DNA of 64,000 bases, from contig NZ_BCUF01000008.1 of NCBI RefSeq assembly GCF_001591145.1, forward strand, positions 78,846-142,845, in the 5' to 3' direction. This document shows positions 35,874 through 44,760 of the stretch, in pieces. Below the pieces are notes generated by a model that saw nothing but the letters and a program-made list of their open reading frames with translations, did not search any database and was not told the DNA's origin. The stretch is from Vibrio harveyi NBRC 15634 = ATCC 14126 = KCTC 12724. Its GTDB lineage: Bacteria > Pseudomonadota > Gammaproteobacteria > Enterobacterales > Vibrionaceae. How positions within the stretch are numbered: the first letter of the stretch is position 1; each line of letters begins with the position of its first letter. The translations under genes and the position numbers were made by a program.

Positions 35874-35901
35874 AGGGTCAACAGCGATGTTGGCCCTTTT
35901 C
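35874..35901 (+). terminator. Orphan hairpin terminator
   Basis: AGGGTCAACA / TGTTGGCCCT stem with a GCGA loop and TTTCTTTATC tail. No gene precedes it on the plus strand for ~590 bases (codA has its own terminator), so it may end an untranslated small RNA. Confidence 0.6.
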
Positions 35902-36056
35902 TTTATCTCTTTTTTATCGAGCTATTCAGTTAAGATTTGAGCTTTTTAATAAAAATTATTTACATGTGATAACTGACGGTTATCAGCGAGATAAGTGGAT
36001 TCACAATCAAACAGCGTTCAATAATAGCTCCGAACCAAACATCTCGGAGTGAACAC

Positions 36057-36827
36057 ATGAACATTTTCAACAAAACAACATTGGTCGCGGCGCTATCTCT
36101 TCCCCTACTTGCAGGATGCGTGACTCCGGGAGAAGACGATCCAAATGCATTAACAAAACAAGGAGCCGCTGGCGGTGCACTTCTCGGTCTTACTATGGGC
36201 GCATTAACTGGCGACGCAGAGCTTGCAATGAAAGGCGCTGTCGCAGGTGGTGTTGCTGGCGGAGTAGCAGGAGCTGGCGCAGATATTCACAACAATCGAG
36301 AAAACATTCGCCATGATAGCCGTAACGAAGCGATTGGTGGCATCAATGGCGGTCAGAATACAGCAACCACCAACGCACCTCAGCAATGGCAAGAAATCGA
36401 TAACTTTGTTGGGGATTGGAACGTAAACATCCAAAACCACAATCGCGATTTTAAAGGCTTAGACGGCTTACAAGCGCACGGTTCTCTGGCGAAAACAACA
36501 GAAGCAAATATTAAGGTGACCAACTCGCAAGGTGTTGACCTTAATGCCGCATTCACGTTCGACCAACAAGCTGGCTATCAATTGACATTAACTAACCAAG
36601 CAAAAGATGTATCGGTCGCATTTGCAGGCGAGCAACAAGCGCAAAGCAATCGCTACAACTTTTATCCGATGAACATTAACGACGTTATCTATCAAGGAAT
36701 TCCAACCGGTGATGTACGTGTGGAACTAGGTTTCGCAGGTCCAAACGTTTGGACCATCGATAGCTATGCATACATCGACGGAGCAGAGCAAAAAGTGCAG
36801 ACGTTCCGCTTCACTCGTACACAATAA
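36057..36827 (+). CDS. Glycine-zipper lipoprotein
   Basis: A 256-residue predicted lipoprotein with lipobox LLAGC (Cys21). Residues ~35-75 form a glycine-zipper (GGALLGLTMG... GAVAGGVAGGVAGAGA), likely membrane-inserting. Residues ~110-256 form a beta-rich domain starting at WQEIDNFVGDWNVNIQN, which resembles lipocalin-like 'residual' domains. ATG follows CGGAGTG. It is monocistronic, with a terminator at 36885-36922. Function is unknown; envelope stress or structural roles are possible. Confidence 0.8.
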   Translation: MNIFNKTTLVAALSLPLLAGCVTPGEDDPNALTKQGAAGGALLGLTMGALTGDAELAMKGAVAGGVAGGVAGAGADIHNNRENIRHDSRNEAIGGINGGQNTATTNAPQQWQEIDNFVGDWNVNIQNHNRDFKGLDGLQAHGSLAKTTEANIKVTNSQGVDLNAAFTFDQQAGYQLTLTNQAKDVSVAFAGEQQAQSNRYNFYPMNINDVIYQGIPTGDVRVELGFAGPNVWTIDSYAYIDGAEQKVQTFRFTRTQ

Positions 36828-36884
36828 AACGACAACGTATTCATCGTAACATCGCAATAACAACGTCTCATTTGGCAATTTAAT

Positions 36885-36922
36885 AAAGGCTTAGGCATAC
36901 TCTGTCTAAGCCTTTATTTTTT
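36885..36922 (+). terminator. Terminator after glycine-zipper lipoprotein gene
   Basis: AAAGGCTTAG / CTAAGCCTTT stem followed by ATTTTTT. Confidence 0.88.
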
Positions 36923-36933
36923 AGAAGAAATCC

Positions 36934-37587
36934 ATGTCTCAACTCAATACATCAGAGCTCAACCGATTTGAGTCTCAGTTCCTTCAATTTATGCAACAAG
37001 AGATGCAAACCGATGCGGCTCACGACCTCAGCCATGTCCGCCGCGTAGTCAAGACAGCTCGCCAACTTGCACTTCAAGAAGGCGCTGAGTTAGCAGTTGT
37101 GTTACCCGCAGCCTATTTGCATGATTGTTTCACCTATCCCAAAGATCACCTAAACCGTAAACAAAGCTCCGCTATTGCGGCAACCAAAGCCATTTCGTTT
37201 CTTGAAAGTATCGATTACCCTGCTCAATACCATGACGCCATTGCCCACGCGATCGAATCGCACAGTTTTAGCGCCAATATTACGCCGAATACTTTGGAAG
37301 CTCAGGTCGTCCAAGACGCAGACCGCTTAGATGCGCTTGGCGCTATTGGCGTTACACGCTGTATTCAAGTCAGCACGCTATTTGATGCCACCTTGTATAA
37401 CGAACAGGATATGTTTGCAGAGCATCGAGAACTGGAAGATAAACGATTCACCATCGATCACTTCCAAACCAAACTGTTTAAAATTGTAGATACGATGAAC
37501 ACCAAAGCGGCGTATGAAGAAGCTGTGAAGCGTAAAGCGTTTATGCAATCTTACTTAGAACAGTTGCGCCAAGAAGTAGAAGGTTAA
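36934..37587 (+). CDS. HD-domain phosphohydrolase (YedJ-like)
   Basis: A 217-residue cytosolic HD hydrolase. Metal ligands: His34 in DLSHVRR, the His-Asp pair His63-Asp64 in YLHDCFTYP and a later Asp in QDADRLDALGAIG. The plan matches E. coli YedJ-type proteins, predicted phosphohydrolases of unknown substrate. The stop is followed after one base by the next gene's ATG, so the HD gene, the XRE regulator and a membrane protein form an operon. Confidence 0.9.
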   Translation: MSQLNTSELNRFESQFLQFMQQEMQTDAAHDLSHVRRVVKTARQLALQEGAELAVVLPAAYLHDCFTYPKDHLNRKQSSAIAATKAISFLESIDYPAQYHDAIAHAIESHSFSANITPNTLEAQVVQDADRLDALGAIGVTRCIQVSTLFDATLYNEQDMFAEHRELEDKRFTIDHFQTKLFKIVDTMNTKAAYEEAVKRKAFMQSYLEQLRQEVEG

Positions 37588-37588
37588 T

Positions 37589-38326
37589 ATGTCGGAAAGT
37601 CACAACCTAATTAAAGAGCTTAAACGCCAGCTCAAGTTGTCCGGTATACACTATGTCGATGTAGCAAAACACTTGGGCTTAAGCGAAGGTTCCGTAAAGC
37701 GCTTATTGGCAGAAGGCAGTCAAATTAGCCTCGATCGGTTGGAGCGAATCTGTCAACTAATTGGTTTGGAAATGGCAGAATTGTTTAAGCTATCAGCGGC
37801 ACGTAACAAAGGGCTGGAATCGCTCACGTTAGAACAAGAAAAGCAGCTGGTCGACGATAAAGGCTTGTTGCTTGTTGCGGTATGTGTGGTTAATGGTTAT
37901 CGCTTCGAGCAAATCATCGAGCAATACACCTTTGATGAATTGGAGCTCATACAAAAGCTCGCACAACTCGACCGCCTCGATATCATTGACTTGCTACCAG
38001 GCAATAAGATTCGTCTACGTATCTCCCCGACTTTTCGTTGGCACACTGGCGGTCCTATTCAGCGTTTCTTCCAACAACAAGTTCAAGATGCCTTCTTCCA
38101 AAGCTATTTCTCCGCCGAAGATGAAAAACTGGTGATGGCGACGGGGCTGATGAGCTTGCCAACAAACAAAAAGATGCAACAGAAGCTACAGAAGGTCATT
38201 GATGAGTTTTACCAAATCTGCCAAAGCGACGACTCATTAGACATGAACGAGAAACACGGTACTTCTCTAGTGATTGCCATGCGTCGCTGGACATTTCCGC
38301 TGTTTAAGCCTTGGGAACGTAAATAG
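37589..38326 (+). CDS. XRE-type helix-turn-helix regulator
   Basis: A 245-residue regulator. Residues ~10-65 form a Cro/C1-type helix-turn-helix (YVDVAKHLGLSEGSVKRLLAEGSQISLDRLERIC). The remaining ~170 residues are a helical domain with no recognised name, containing a winged-helix-like stretch (EQYTFDELELIQKLAQLDRLDIIDLLPGN in outline). It sits between the HD hydrolase and a small membrane protein, each separated by only a few bases. Targets are unknown. Confidence 0.85.
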   Translation: MSESHNLIKELKRQLKLSGIHYVDVAKHLGLSEGSVKRLLAEGSQISLDRLERICQLIGLEMAELFKLSAARNKGLESLTLEQEKQLVDDKGLLLVAVCVVNGYRFEQIIEQYTFDELELIQKLAQLDRLDIIDLLPGNKIRLRISPTFRWHTGGPIQRFFQQQVQDAFFQSYFSAEDEKLVMATGLMSLPTNKKMQQKLQKVIDEFYQICQSDDSLDMNEKHGTSLVIAMRRWTFPLFKPWERK

Positions 38327-38336
38327 GGACTACCTG

Positions 38337-38696
38337 ATGCTCGATAAACTCAAAAGCCTATCTATCAAGACAAGACCTGTTCTCCCTTTATTCGTGTTAA
38401 TTGCATTTGGTGGTTTTGCTGTGTTCGTTACCACGCTTCTGCAACTTTCCAATATGGTTAAAGAGTCTTATCTGATTCCGAGTGGTGTAGCGGCTTTATG
38501 GGCTCTTGCCGCTTGGGTGATGATCTCAAGCTTTCAGCATGTTCCAGAGCTTACGCCAAGCCTTGGCTTTTTCAAACGAATGAAAGCTCGCATGGTACGT
38601 CTGTTTTTTTATCTCATTGCTTTGGGCTTTATAGGATTGTCTGGCTTCATCCTATTTGTCACATTGAGAATGCTCAGTGTCTGGTTCCGACACTAA
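38337..38696 (+). CDS. Small membrane protein, unrecognised
   Basis: A 119-residue protein with three hydrophobic segments (~17-38, ~44-65 and ~85-113). ATG at 38337 follows AGGGA at good spacing. An in-frame start at 38274 would lie inside the XRE gene and is unlikely. It is the last gene of the HD-XRE operon. No family is recognised. Confidence 0.72.
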   Translation: MLDKLKSLSIKTRPVLPLFVLIAFGGFAVFVTTLLQLSNMVKESYLIPSGVAALWALAAWVMISSFQHVPELTPSLGFFKRMKARMVRLFFYLIALGFIGLSGFILFVTLRMLSVWFRH

Positions 38697-38879
38697 ATTC
38701 ATACTCGTAATACATAAAAGCACCAATTCGTATCAAATCACGAATTTATGCAATCAAAAGTAGCATTAAGTGTTACTTTTGGTTTCTCATAACGTAACTC
38801 TTTTCTTCACACTGGCTTCCTAAAGCCAAGCCTTTAAAGTGCTCCCATCTCAACGCTATTTCGCCTTTACGGAGCCAGC

Positions 38880-40736
38880 ATGTTTCTCACTAAACGATTC
38901 TTCCCTTATTTCGTCACTCAGTGCCTTGGTGCACTGAACGACAATATCTACAAAAATGTTCTTTTACTGATGGTGACGTACAGCCAAATTGACTCACTGC
39001 CAATGTCGGTTGACCTTTTTGTTAACCTTGCTGCTGGCTTGTTTATCCTTCCCTTTTTTCTGTTTTCTGCCCACGCGGGTGCGATTGCAGACAACATGGA
39101 CAAAGCAAAATTGATCCGCCGCTTAAAACTTATTGAATTAGTGATCATGAGTTGCGCTGCGACTGCCATTATGACGCAGAGTGCTATCCTGATGCTCGTC
39201 CTCCTCTTCATGACTGGTACTCAATCGGCTTATTTCGGTCCAGTGAAATACGCTCTACTTCCTCAAGCGCTAAAGTCGAATGAACTAGTGAAAGGTAACG
39301 CTTGGGTTGAGATGGGGACTTTCCTTTCGATTCTGATTGGTACATTAAGCGCTGGTCTATTACTCGCAGTTCCAAACGGCATGATTATCGCCTCTTGCAT
39401 TGTGATTACGCTATCTCTGCTTGGTCTGTTAAGCAGCGCTAACATCCCTTCTCTGCCAAGTAAGAAAAGTGACAAAGTAAAGTTCGAGCCTATTACTGGT
39501 TTGAAGAAAACGCTCAAACTGGCACAAAAACAACGCGGTATTTGGATGTCGATTCTAGCCATCAGTTGGTTCTGGTTTATGGGCGCAACTTACCTGACCC
39601 AATTTCCAAATTTTGCTCGCGAACACTTATTCGCAGACAGCACTGTGGTTTCTCTATTATTGGCTCTATTTTCAATTGGTATCGCTACGGGTTCATGGCT
39701 ATGTGAGAAGTTGTCTTTCAATCAAGTAGAACTGGGCATTCTGCCATTTGGTATTTTGGGCTTAACAATTTTCAGTGCAGACCTTTTATGGGCGGTGCCT
39801 GCAATCGAATCTTTTCCAAGTCAGTATTACGCTATACATAACTTTGTTACTCAGTCTTCGCATATTCGAGTGATGATCGATTTGTTCTTGGTTGGTGTGA
39901 GCGGCGGTGTGTTTATTGTTCCCCTTTATGCGTTTATCCAATCACGCTCTGAAGAAGGCGAATGTGCTCAATCTATTGCAGCCAATAACATAATGAATGC
40001 ACTATTTATGGTCGCTTCTGCTGCTGTTTCAATCTTGATCTTAAGTGTTTTAGAGTTCTCTATCGTTGAACTGTTTGCCATTTTGGCCGTCGGTAACTTC
40101 ATCGTAGCTGTCTACGTTTACCGCCAAGTACCTGAGTTTACTCAGCGCTTTGTTAGCTACTTACTAAGCCACTGTTTGTACCGAGTATCCGTAACTGGTC
40201 GTCAGCACATCCCAGAGCAAGGTGCAGCCCTGATTGTGGCAAACCATGTGAGCTATGTAGATGCTTTGATTCTAATGGGCACATCAACCCGCCCAGTGCG
40301 ATTTGTGATGGACAAATCAATCAGCGAGCTGCCTGTTCTTAAATACGTCTTCCGCCATGCTGGCGTCATCCCAATTTGCTCTCCACGCAAATGCGCAGAG
40401 ACTTACAAAAAAGCTTTCGAACAGATTGAGCAGGCTCTTAGTAACGATGAAGTTGTTTGTATCTTCCCTGAAGGTCGCTTGACCTCAAATGGCGAACTAG
40501 GCGAGTTCAGACCCGGTGTTGAAAAGATTTTAAAGCGTACACCTGTACCCGTGATTCCAATGGCGTTAAAAGGCTTATGGGGATCTTTCTTCAGTCACAA
40601 AAATGGACATGCGTTAACTAAACGCCCTACTCGCTTTTGGTCTCGTATCGAAGTCAATATCGGTGAGTTATTGCAACCAGCCACACTAGATCGCCATTTG
40701 TTACAAAAAGAAGTGCAAGATTTGCTAATTCGCTGA
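38880..40736 (+). CDS. MFS transporter fused to PlsC-type acyltransferase (Aas/LplT-like)
   Basis: A 618-residue inner-membrane fusion. Residues ~1-415 form an MFS carrier like LplT (lysophospholipid flippase), starting with TQCLGALNDNIYKN. Residues ~430-618 form a 1-acylglycerol-phosphate acyltransferase domain with the catalytic NHVSYVD (HxxxxD, His ~455) and FPEGRLT (~528). In E. coli, LplT and Aas together re-acylate lysophospholipids. Here flippase and acyltransferase are one chain, but the AMP-binding (acyl-ACP synthetase) domain of full Aas is absent. ATG follows ACGGAG. A role in lysophospholipid repair is inferred. Confidence 0.88.
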   Translation: MFLTKRFFPYFVTQCLGALNDNIYKNVLLLMVTYSQIDSLPMSVDLFVNLAAGLFILPFFLFSAHAGAIADNMDKAKLIRRLKLIELVIMSCAATAIMTQSAILMLVLLFMTGTQSAYFGPVKYALLPQALKSNELVKGNAWVEMGTFLSILIGTLSAGLLLAVPNGMIIASCIVITLSLLGLLSSANIPSLPSKKSDKVKFEPITGLKKTLKLAQKQRGIWMSILAISWFWFMGATYLTQFPNFAREHLFADSTVVSLLLALFSIGIATGSWLCEKLSFNQVELGILPFGILGLTIFSADLLWAVPAIESFPSQYYAIHNFVTQSSHIRVMIDLFLVGVSGGVFIVPLYAFIQSRSEEGECAQSIAANNIMNALFMVASAAVSILILSVLEFSIVELFAILAVGNFIVAVYVYRQVPEFTQRFVSYLLSHCLYRVSVTGRQHIPEQGAALIVANHVSYVDALILMGTSTRPVRFVMDKSISELPVLKYVFRHAGVIPICSPRKCAETYKKAFEQIEQALSNDEVVCIFPEGRLTSNGELGEFRPGVEKILKRTPVPVIPMALKGLWGSFFSHKNGHALTKRPTRFWSRIEVNIGELLQPATLDRHLLQKEVQDLLIR

Positions 40737-40795
40737 CAGTAGCCCTGTGGAGAATTTAGTAGGATAAAATCAACATCATAAATCTAGGAGGTATT

Positions 40796-41413
40796 ATGAA
40801 AATCATCATCTTACATGGTCTTTATATGCATGGGCTGGTCATGCAGCCTCTTAGCCAAAAGCTTAGAAAGCTGGGCTACGAGACCCAAGTATTGAGTTAC
40901 AACACGGTTTCAATTAATGAAGAATCGCTATTTAACTCCATCGACAAAGCGCTTAACCCGTTGACTGCTAATGTGTTAGTGGGTCATAGCCTAGGAGGCT
41001 TGATGATTAAACGATACCTCGCAAGCAGAAAACCATCGACAAGCCTCGTTTCTCACGTTGTTGCAATTGGCTCACCGCTGAAAGGCGCTTCCATCGTGAC
41101 TCGCATTCAGGATTTAGGTTTAGGTGCGATTCTTGGTAACTCACCATACCATGGTCTGAATAAGCACGAGGACAGTTGGACTTTCCCACAAAAGCTTGGC
41201 AGCATCGCTGGCACGATGGCAATTGGTGCGAGACCCATTCTAATGCACAGAGACAACACCATGTCTGACGGTACGGTTACTGTCGATGAGACACGCTTAG
41301 AGGGCATGCAAGACCATATTGAGACCAAACAAACTCATACCAGCCTTATATACAACACCTACGTGCCTGCACAGATTGATCACTTTATCAAAACTGATCA
41401 CTTCAGCCGATAG
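40796..41413 (+). CDS. Alpha/beta-hydrolase (lipase/esterase-like)
   Basis: A 205-residue alpha/beta-hydrolase. The nucleophile elbow is GHSLGG (Ser65). The oxyanion region is LHGLYMHGLVM near the start. A late His (DHFIKTDHF) and an Asp (DGTVTVDETR) can complete the triad. It resembles the small YpfH/'PGAP1-like' hydrolases. There is no signal peptide. ATG follows a strong AGGAGG. It lies 59 bases after the MFS-acyltransferase gene on the same strand, so a joint role in lipid turnover is possible. Confidence 0.87.
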   Translation: MKIIILHGLYMHGLVMQPLSQKLRKLGYETQVLSYNTVSINEESLFNSIDKALNPLTANVLVGHSLGGLMIKRYLASRKPSTSLVSHVVAIGSPLKGASIVTRIQDLGLGAILGNSPYHGLNKHEDSWTFPQKLGSIAGTMAIGARPILMHRDNTMSDGTVTVDETRLEGMQDHIETKQTHTSLIYNTYVPAQIDHFIKTDHFSR

Positions 41414-41477
41414 CGCACTTTTCCATCAAGTAGTTGCAATCTACTTTTCAAGCCAAGGCGTTCGCAGTACTATCCCT

Positions 41478-41512
41478 ACTCCGACCACTCATTTGAGTGT
41501 CGGAGTTTTTTA
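41478..41512 (+). terminator. Terminator after alpha/beta-hydrolase gene
   Basis: ACTCCGACACT-like stem (ACTCCGACCACTC / GAGTGTCGGAGT) followed by TTTTTTAC. Confidence 0.88.
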
Positions 41513-41540
41513 CTTCTGACCATATTGGTTGGATTCAATG

Positions 41541-41675
41541 TTCTCAGGGCGGGGCGAAATTCCCCACCGGCGGTATACTCTTTTGAGTGAGCCCGCGAGC
41601 GCTCGATTCGTCGAGGTCAGCAGATCTGGTGAGATGCCAGAGCCGACGGTTATAGTCCGGATGAAAGAGAATAAG
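41541..41675 (+). ncRNA. FMN riboswitch (RFN element)
   Basis: The conserved RFN blocks are present in order: TCAGGGCGGGGCGAAATTCC, CCACCGGCGGTAT, GAGCCCGCGAGCG, GGTCAGCAGATCTGGTGAGA, then GCCAGAGCCGACGGTTATAG and TCCGGATGAAAGAGAAT. It lies ~175 bases upstream of ribB, so riboflavin synthesis is repressed by FMN. The segment 41676-41849 forms the expression platform and ends with the ribB ribosome site TAGGAG. Confidence 0.97.
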
Positions 41676-41849
41676 AAAACATCAGCGTTTTCCTCAACGT
41701 TCTTTGTTGATGAACACTGGTGCACTTCTTTTTGGATCGCATTTTTATTGCGTGGGTTTGTGCCAACTTACCGTTGGCGGCTCAGCGCATGCATAAAATG
41801 TGACGATCCCTCATACCGCCCTGATTCTGGTGATATTTAGGAGTTAACC

Positions 41850-42506
41850 ATGAATCAGTCATCACTACTTGCCGAATTTGGCGACCCAATTACTCGCGTT
41901 GAAAACGCACTTATCGCACTTAAAGAAGGTCGTGGCGTACTTCTTCTCGACGATGAAGATCGTGAAAACGAAGGCGACATCATTTATTCCGTAGAGCACT
42001 TAACCAATGAGCAAATGGCTCTTATGATCCGCGAATGCAGCGGTATTGTTTGTCTGTGTCTGACCGATGCTCAAGCAGACAAGTTGGAACTGCCACCAAT
42101 GGTTGTAAACAACAACAGCGCAAACCAAACGGCTTTCACGGTTTCTATTGAAGCAAAACATGGTGTAACAACTGGCGTTTCTGCCGCTGACCGCGTGACG
42201 ACCATCAAAACAGCTGCTAATCCAAATGCAAAACCAGACGACTTGGCTCGTCCTGGTCACGTGTTCCCGCTGCGCGCTCGTCCTGGTGGCGTAATGACTC
42301 GCCGTGGTCACACAGAAGGCACTATCGATCTAATGCAAATGGCAGGTTTGCAGCCTGCTGGCGTGTTATGTGAGGTGACAAATCCAGATGGCACTATGGC
42401 AAAAACACCAGAGATCGTCGCGTTTGGTCGTTTACACAACATGCCAGTACTGACCATCGAAGATATGGTTGCTTACCGTAATCAATTTGATTTGAAGCTA
42501 GCGTAA
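41850..42506 (+). CDS. ribB: 3,4-dihydroxy-2-butanone-4-phosphate synthase RibB
   Basis: A 218-residue cytosolic enzyme that converts ribulose-5-phosphate to dihydroxybutanone phosphate and formate in riboflavin synthesis. The length matches E. coli RibB (217). The motif [11 protein letters not shown] (~32-42) holds the metal and catalytic acids, and TRRGHTEG (~150) the substrate-binding His. It is the single-domain form, not fused to RibA. An FMN riboswitch controls it, and a terminator follows at 42528-42556. Confidence 0.97.
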   Translation: MNQSSLLAEFGDPITRVENALIALKEGRGVLLLDDEDRENEGDIIYSVEHLTNEQMALMIRECSGIVCLCLTDAQADKLELPPMVVNNNSANQTAFTVSIEAKHGVTTGVSAADRVTTIKTAANPNAKPDDLARPGHVFPLRARPGGVMTRRGHTEGTIDLMQMAGLQPAGVLCEVTNPDGTMAKTPEIVAFGRLHNMPVLTIEDMVAYRNQFDLKLA

Positions 42507-42527
42507 TCAACACGTATTTGCTCTAGT

Positions 42528-42556
42528 AAAAAGCCGCTGAACTCAGCGGCTTTTTT
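42528..42556 (+). terminator. Terminator after ribB
   Basis: AAAAAGCCGCTGA / TCAGCGGCTTTTTT stem. Confidence 0.92.
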
Positions 42557-42615
42557 GATCGATTTGGTTCCTTTTCTAGTAGTTATACTTAGTAAAAATA
42601 AAAGGAATCAACATC

Positions 42616-43161
42616 ATGAAAGGAATTACTCGCAGCGCACTTATCGCGACACTACTCTCCACCAGCTCTTTGACTTTTGCATCGAGTTGCCCAGATATCT
42701 TGCAAGGTAAGCAACGACTTCTCAATTCAACAGAAGAAATAGCCCTGTGTGATGCCTTTAAAGGCAAAACACTATTGGTTGTGAACACCGCGAGCCAATG
42801 CGGCTTCACTCCCCAATTCGAGCAACTGGAACAGCTACACCAAACGTACAAAGATCAAAACTTTTCAGTTGTCGGCTTTCCTAGTAACGACTTTCGTCAA
42901 GACCGTGGTAGCGAAGAGAAGACCGCAAAAATCTGTTACCTCGACTATGGTGTCACCTTCCCTATGATGGCTAAAACGTCTGTCCTAGGTGAGGATGCAA
43001 ATCCAGTATTTACCCAGATCAGTACCCAAGCGGGCATTACACCGAAATGGAACTTCTACAAGTTCTTGATCAATAAAGAAGGCAAAGTCGTCGCGACCTT
43101 CCCAAGCTCAACCTCTCCAACAAGTACTACGCTTACTAACATGATTGAACAGCAACTGTAA
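42616..43161 (+). CDS. Exported glutathione-peroxidase-family protein
   Basis: A 181-residue thiol peroxidase. Residues 1-22 are a signal peptide (cleaved near FAS), so it acts in the periplasm. The peroxidatic Cys62 lies in NTASQCGFTPQ, and the WNF motif (ITPKWNFYKF) supplies Trp and Asn of the catalytic tetrad. The usual FPCNQFGxQEPG loop is altered to FPSNDFRQDRGSEE, losing the Cys that some bacterial members use as resolving residue. Thioredoxin-like rather than glutathione reductants are likely. It is 11 bases upstream of the DUF3429 gene. Confidence 0.92.
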   Translation: MKGITRSALIATLLSTSSLTFASSCPDILQGKQRLLNSTEEIALCDAFKGKTLLVVNTASQCGFTPQFEQLEQLHQTYKDQNFSVVGFPSNDFRQDRGSEEKTAKICYLDYGVTFPMMAKTSVLGEDANPVFTQISTQAGITPKWNFYKFLINKEGKVVATFPSSTSPTSTTLTNMIEQQL

Positions 43162-43172
43162 GGAAGGCTGCT

Positions 43173-43619
43173 ATGACAACCACACGTACGACGATGTTGC
43201 AATTGGGTTATTTGGGGCTGTTGCCATTTCTGTTCAGCTTGGTTCTCATCGTTACGGAAAGAACTTTGTTTAACTTGTCTGGGGAACAATTTTTTATCGC
43301 TTACAGTGCAGTGATTTTGAGTTTTCTCTCAGGGGTACTTTGGGGCAATGCTATTGATCATTTTTATCACCGCTTGAGTCGCAATGCATTGGTGCTCAGT
43401 AATTTATTTGTACTACTCGCTTGGGGAGCGCTACTACAAGGTAACAAACACTATTTGATTGCAACTCTGTTATTGGCTGCTGGTTACATTGCCGTTTGGT
43501 ACGCGGAAAAGCTGATTCGGAAAATAGAAAAAGAGGCGGAGCCAAAAGGTTACCAGATGATGCGAGGCAAGCTCACGACAGGCGTAGTGCTCATGCATGG
43601 GTTGGTTTTAATTGCATAA
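43173..43619 (+). CDS. DUF3429 membrane protein
   Basis: A 148-residue inner-membrane protein with five hydrophobic segments. The family hallmarks are LGYLGLLPFLFSL at the start and AYSAVILSFLSGVLWG in the middle. Function of DUF3429 is unknown. It is probably cotranscribed with the peroxidase gene upstream (gap of 11 bases, with AAGGAAG before its ATG). Confidence 0.87.
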   Translation: MTTTRTTMLQLGYLGLLPFLFSLVLIVTERTLFNLSGEQFFIAYSAVILSFLSGVLWGNAIDHFYHRLSRNALVLSNLFVLLAWGALLQGNKHYLIATLLLAAGYIAVWYAEKLIRKIEKEAEPKGYQMMRGKLTTGVVLMHGLVLIA

Positions 43620-43772
43620 TCTGGTCTGTCCACCTACCAGATCACAAAATTACTGTTGTTATATAAAACAATGTTCATTTCGTGAACCTATAGCAATTTT
43701 GAACACTGTTTTGTTCCAATTATGAACAGGCAAGCATATAAGTACTCAAAAGCATTCACAAAGGATATGAAT

Positions 43773-44018
43773 ATGTTTTTTCGTAAACTTCTTTTTAGTA
43801 CTGCAGTTATCAACGCAACAGCAGGTTGCGTGTCTTACCAAGCTCATCAAGCTGCGGTCAATACGGTGAATAACACTGGCGTGGTTTTAAATACCGTGGT
43901 GAAAACCACTATAGCCCAACCTTGTAACGTTGCCGTCACCATGGCGAGCTTGTTTTACCCAAACGCGATCTTTATGACCGATATGCCAACAGCAGCTTGC
44001 ACAGCCGTCCTACGCTAA
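43773..44018 (+). CDS. Small exported protein (possible lipoprotein)
   Basis: An 81-residue product from ATG 43773, which has AAGGA seven bases upstream. Frames from 43722 or 43767 are less likely. A signal-like segment ends at ATAGC, a poor lipobox (Thr at -3), and is followed by a Val/Thr/Asn-rich mature part with two further Cys. No family is recognised. A bidirectional terminator (44031-44063) separates it from dsbA. Confidence 0.65.
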   Translation: MFFRKLLFSTAVINATAGCVSYQAHQAAVNTVNNTGVVLNTVVKTTIAQPCNVAVTMASLFYPNAIFMTDMPTAACTAVLR

Positions 44019-44030
44019 AGCGAACAAAAC

Positions 44031-44063
44031 AAAAAAATGGCGACCTCATTGGTCGCCATTTTT
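44031..44063. terminator. Bidirectional terminator
   Basis: AAAAATGGCGACC / GGTCGCCATTTTT stem between the small exported protein and the convergent dsbA. Confidence 0.9.
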
Positions 44064-44073
44064 CATTTTATAA

Positions 44074-44673
44074 TTAAAGCGTTAGTAAGTAGTTTACCAA
44101 CTTGTTGTACTCATCGTAGCTTCGGATTTCGTTCGGTAATACGATGTACTTGTTGTTAACAACCACCCCCGGAACACCAGTCAACGTACTTTGCTTAAAC
44201 TGCTTATCGAAACCCTTTTGCATCGAGTTTACGGCAAAGCTGTTGTATGCCGCATCAAATTTCTTACCATCTACCCCATTGTCCACAAAGATTTGCTTCA
44301 ATTCAGCTTCATTTTGAGGTGCTTGACGTTTCTGGTGAATTTGAGCAAACATCGCCGGTACCATCGTCTTCTCTACGCCCAAAGACACCATTGTCGCGTA
44401 TGACTTCGCCATCGGCACCGCCATATTGCCGCCCATAAATGCGACATGTACTTTCTCAAAACTCGCGTCTTTTGGTAGCGATGGTTTTAGGTTATCGATG
44501 ACTGATTCAAATTTGTAACAGTGTGGGCAATAGAAAGAGAAAAATTCGGTTACTGTCGGTTTCTTCGACTTCTCTACGTCCAACACTTTGTAATGTTTAC
44601 CCGCTTCAAATTGCGCAGCGTGAGCAGTGAATGCCAGTAATAGAGTGCTACAAAGAGCAAATAGCTTTTTCAT
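44074..44673 (-). CDS. dsbA: Thiol:disulfide interchange protein DsbA
   Basis: A 199-residue periplasmic oxidase that introduces disulfides into exported proteins. The signal peptide ends at AHA (~19). The active site is CPHC (Cys49-Cys52), and the cis-Pro loop is [11 protein letters not shown] near residue 165. ATG at 44673 is the true start; an upstream in-frame ATG at 44709 adds 12 residues before the signal peptide. DsbB is not in the window. An exported Cys/His-rich protein lies just upstream on the same strand. Confidence 0.95.
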   Translation of the reverse strand: MKKLFALCSTLLLAFTAHAAQFEAGKHYKVLDVEKSKKPTVTEFFSFYCPHCYKFESVIDNLKPSLPKDASFEKVHVAFMGGNMAVPMAKSYATMVSLGVEKTMVPAMFAQIHQKRQAPQNEAELKQIFVDNGVDGKKFDAAYNSFAVNSMQKGFDKQFKQSTLTGVPGVVVNNKYIVLPNEIRSYDEYNKLVNYLLTL

Positions 44674-44760
44674 GTTTGATTCCTTCAGGCACACGTGTGC
44701 CGTATTCATTAGTGAGTTTTTAAAAAGCCCAGCAGGGCTGGTTTGTGATGAATAAAAGGA

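Noticed and set aside
41529..41840. 103-codon frame across the FMN riboswitch
   Set aside because: It is fully explained by the conserved RNA element and the ribB leader; the translated text has no family resemblance.
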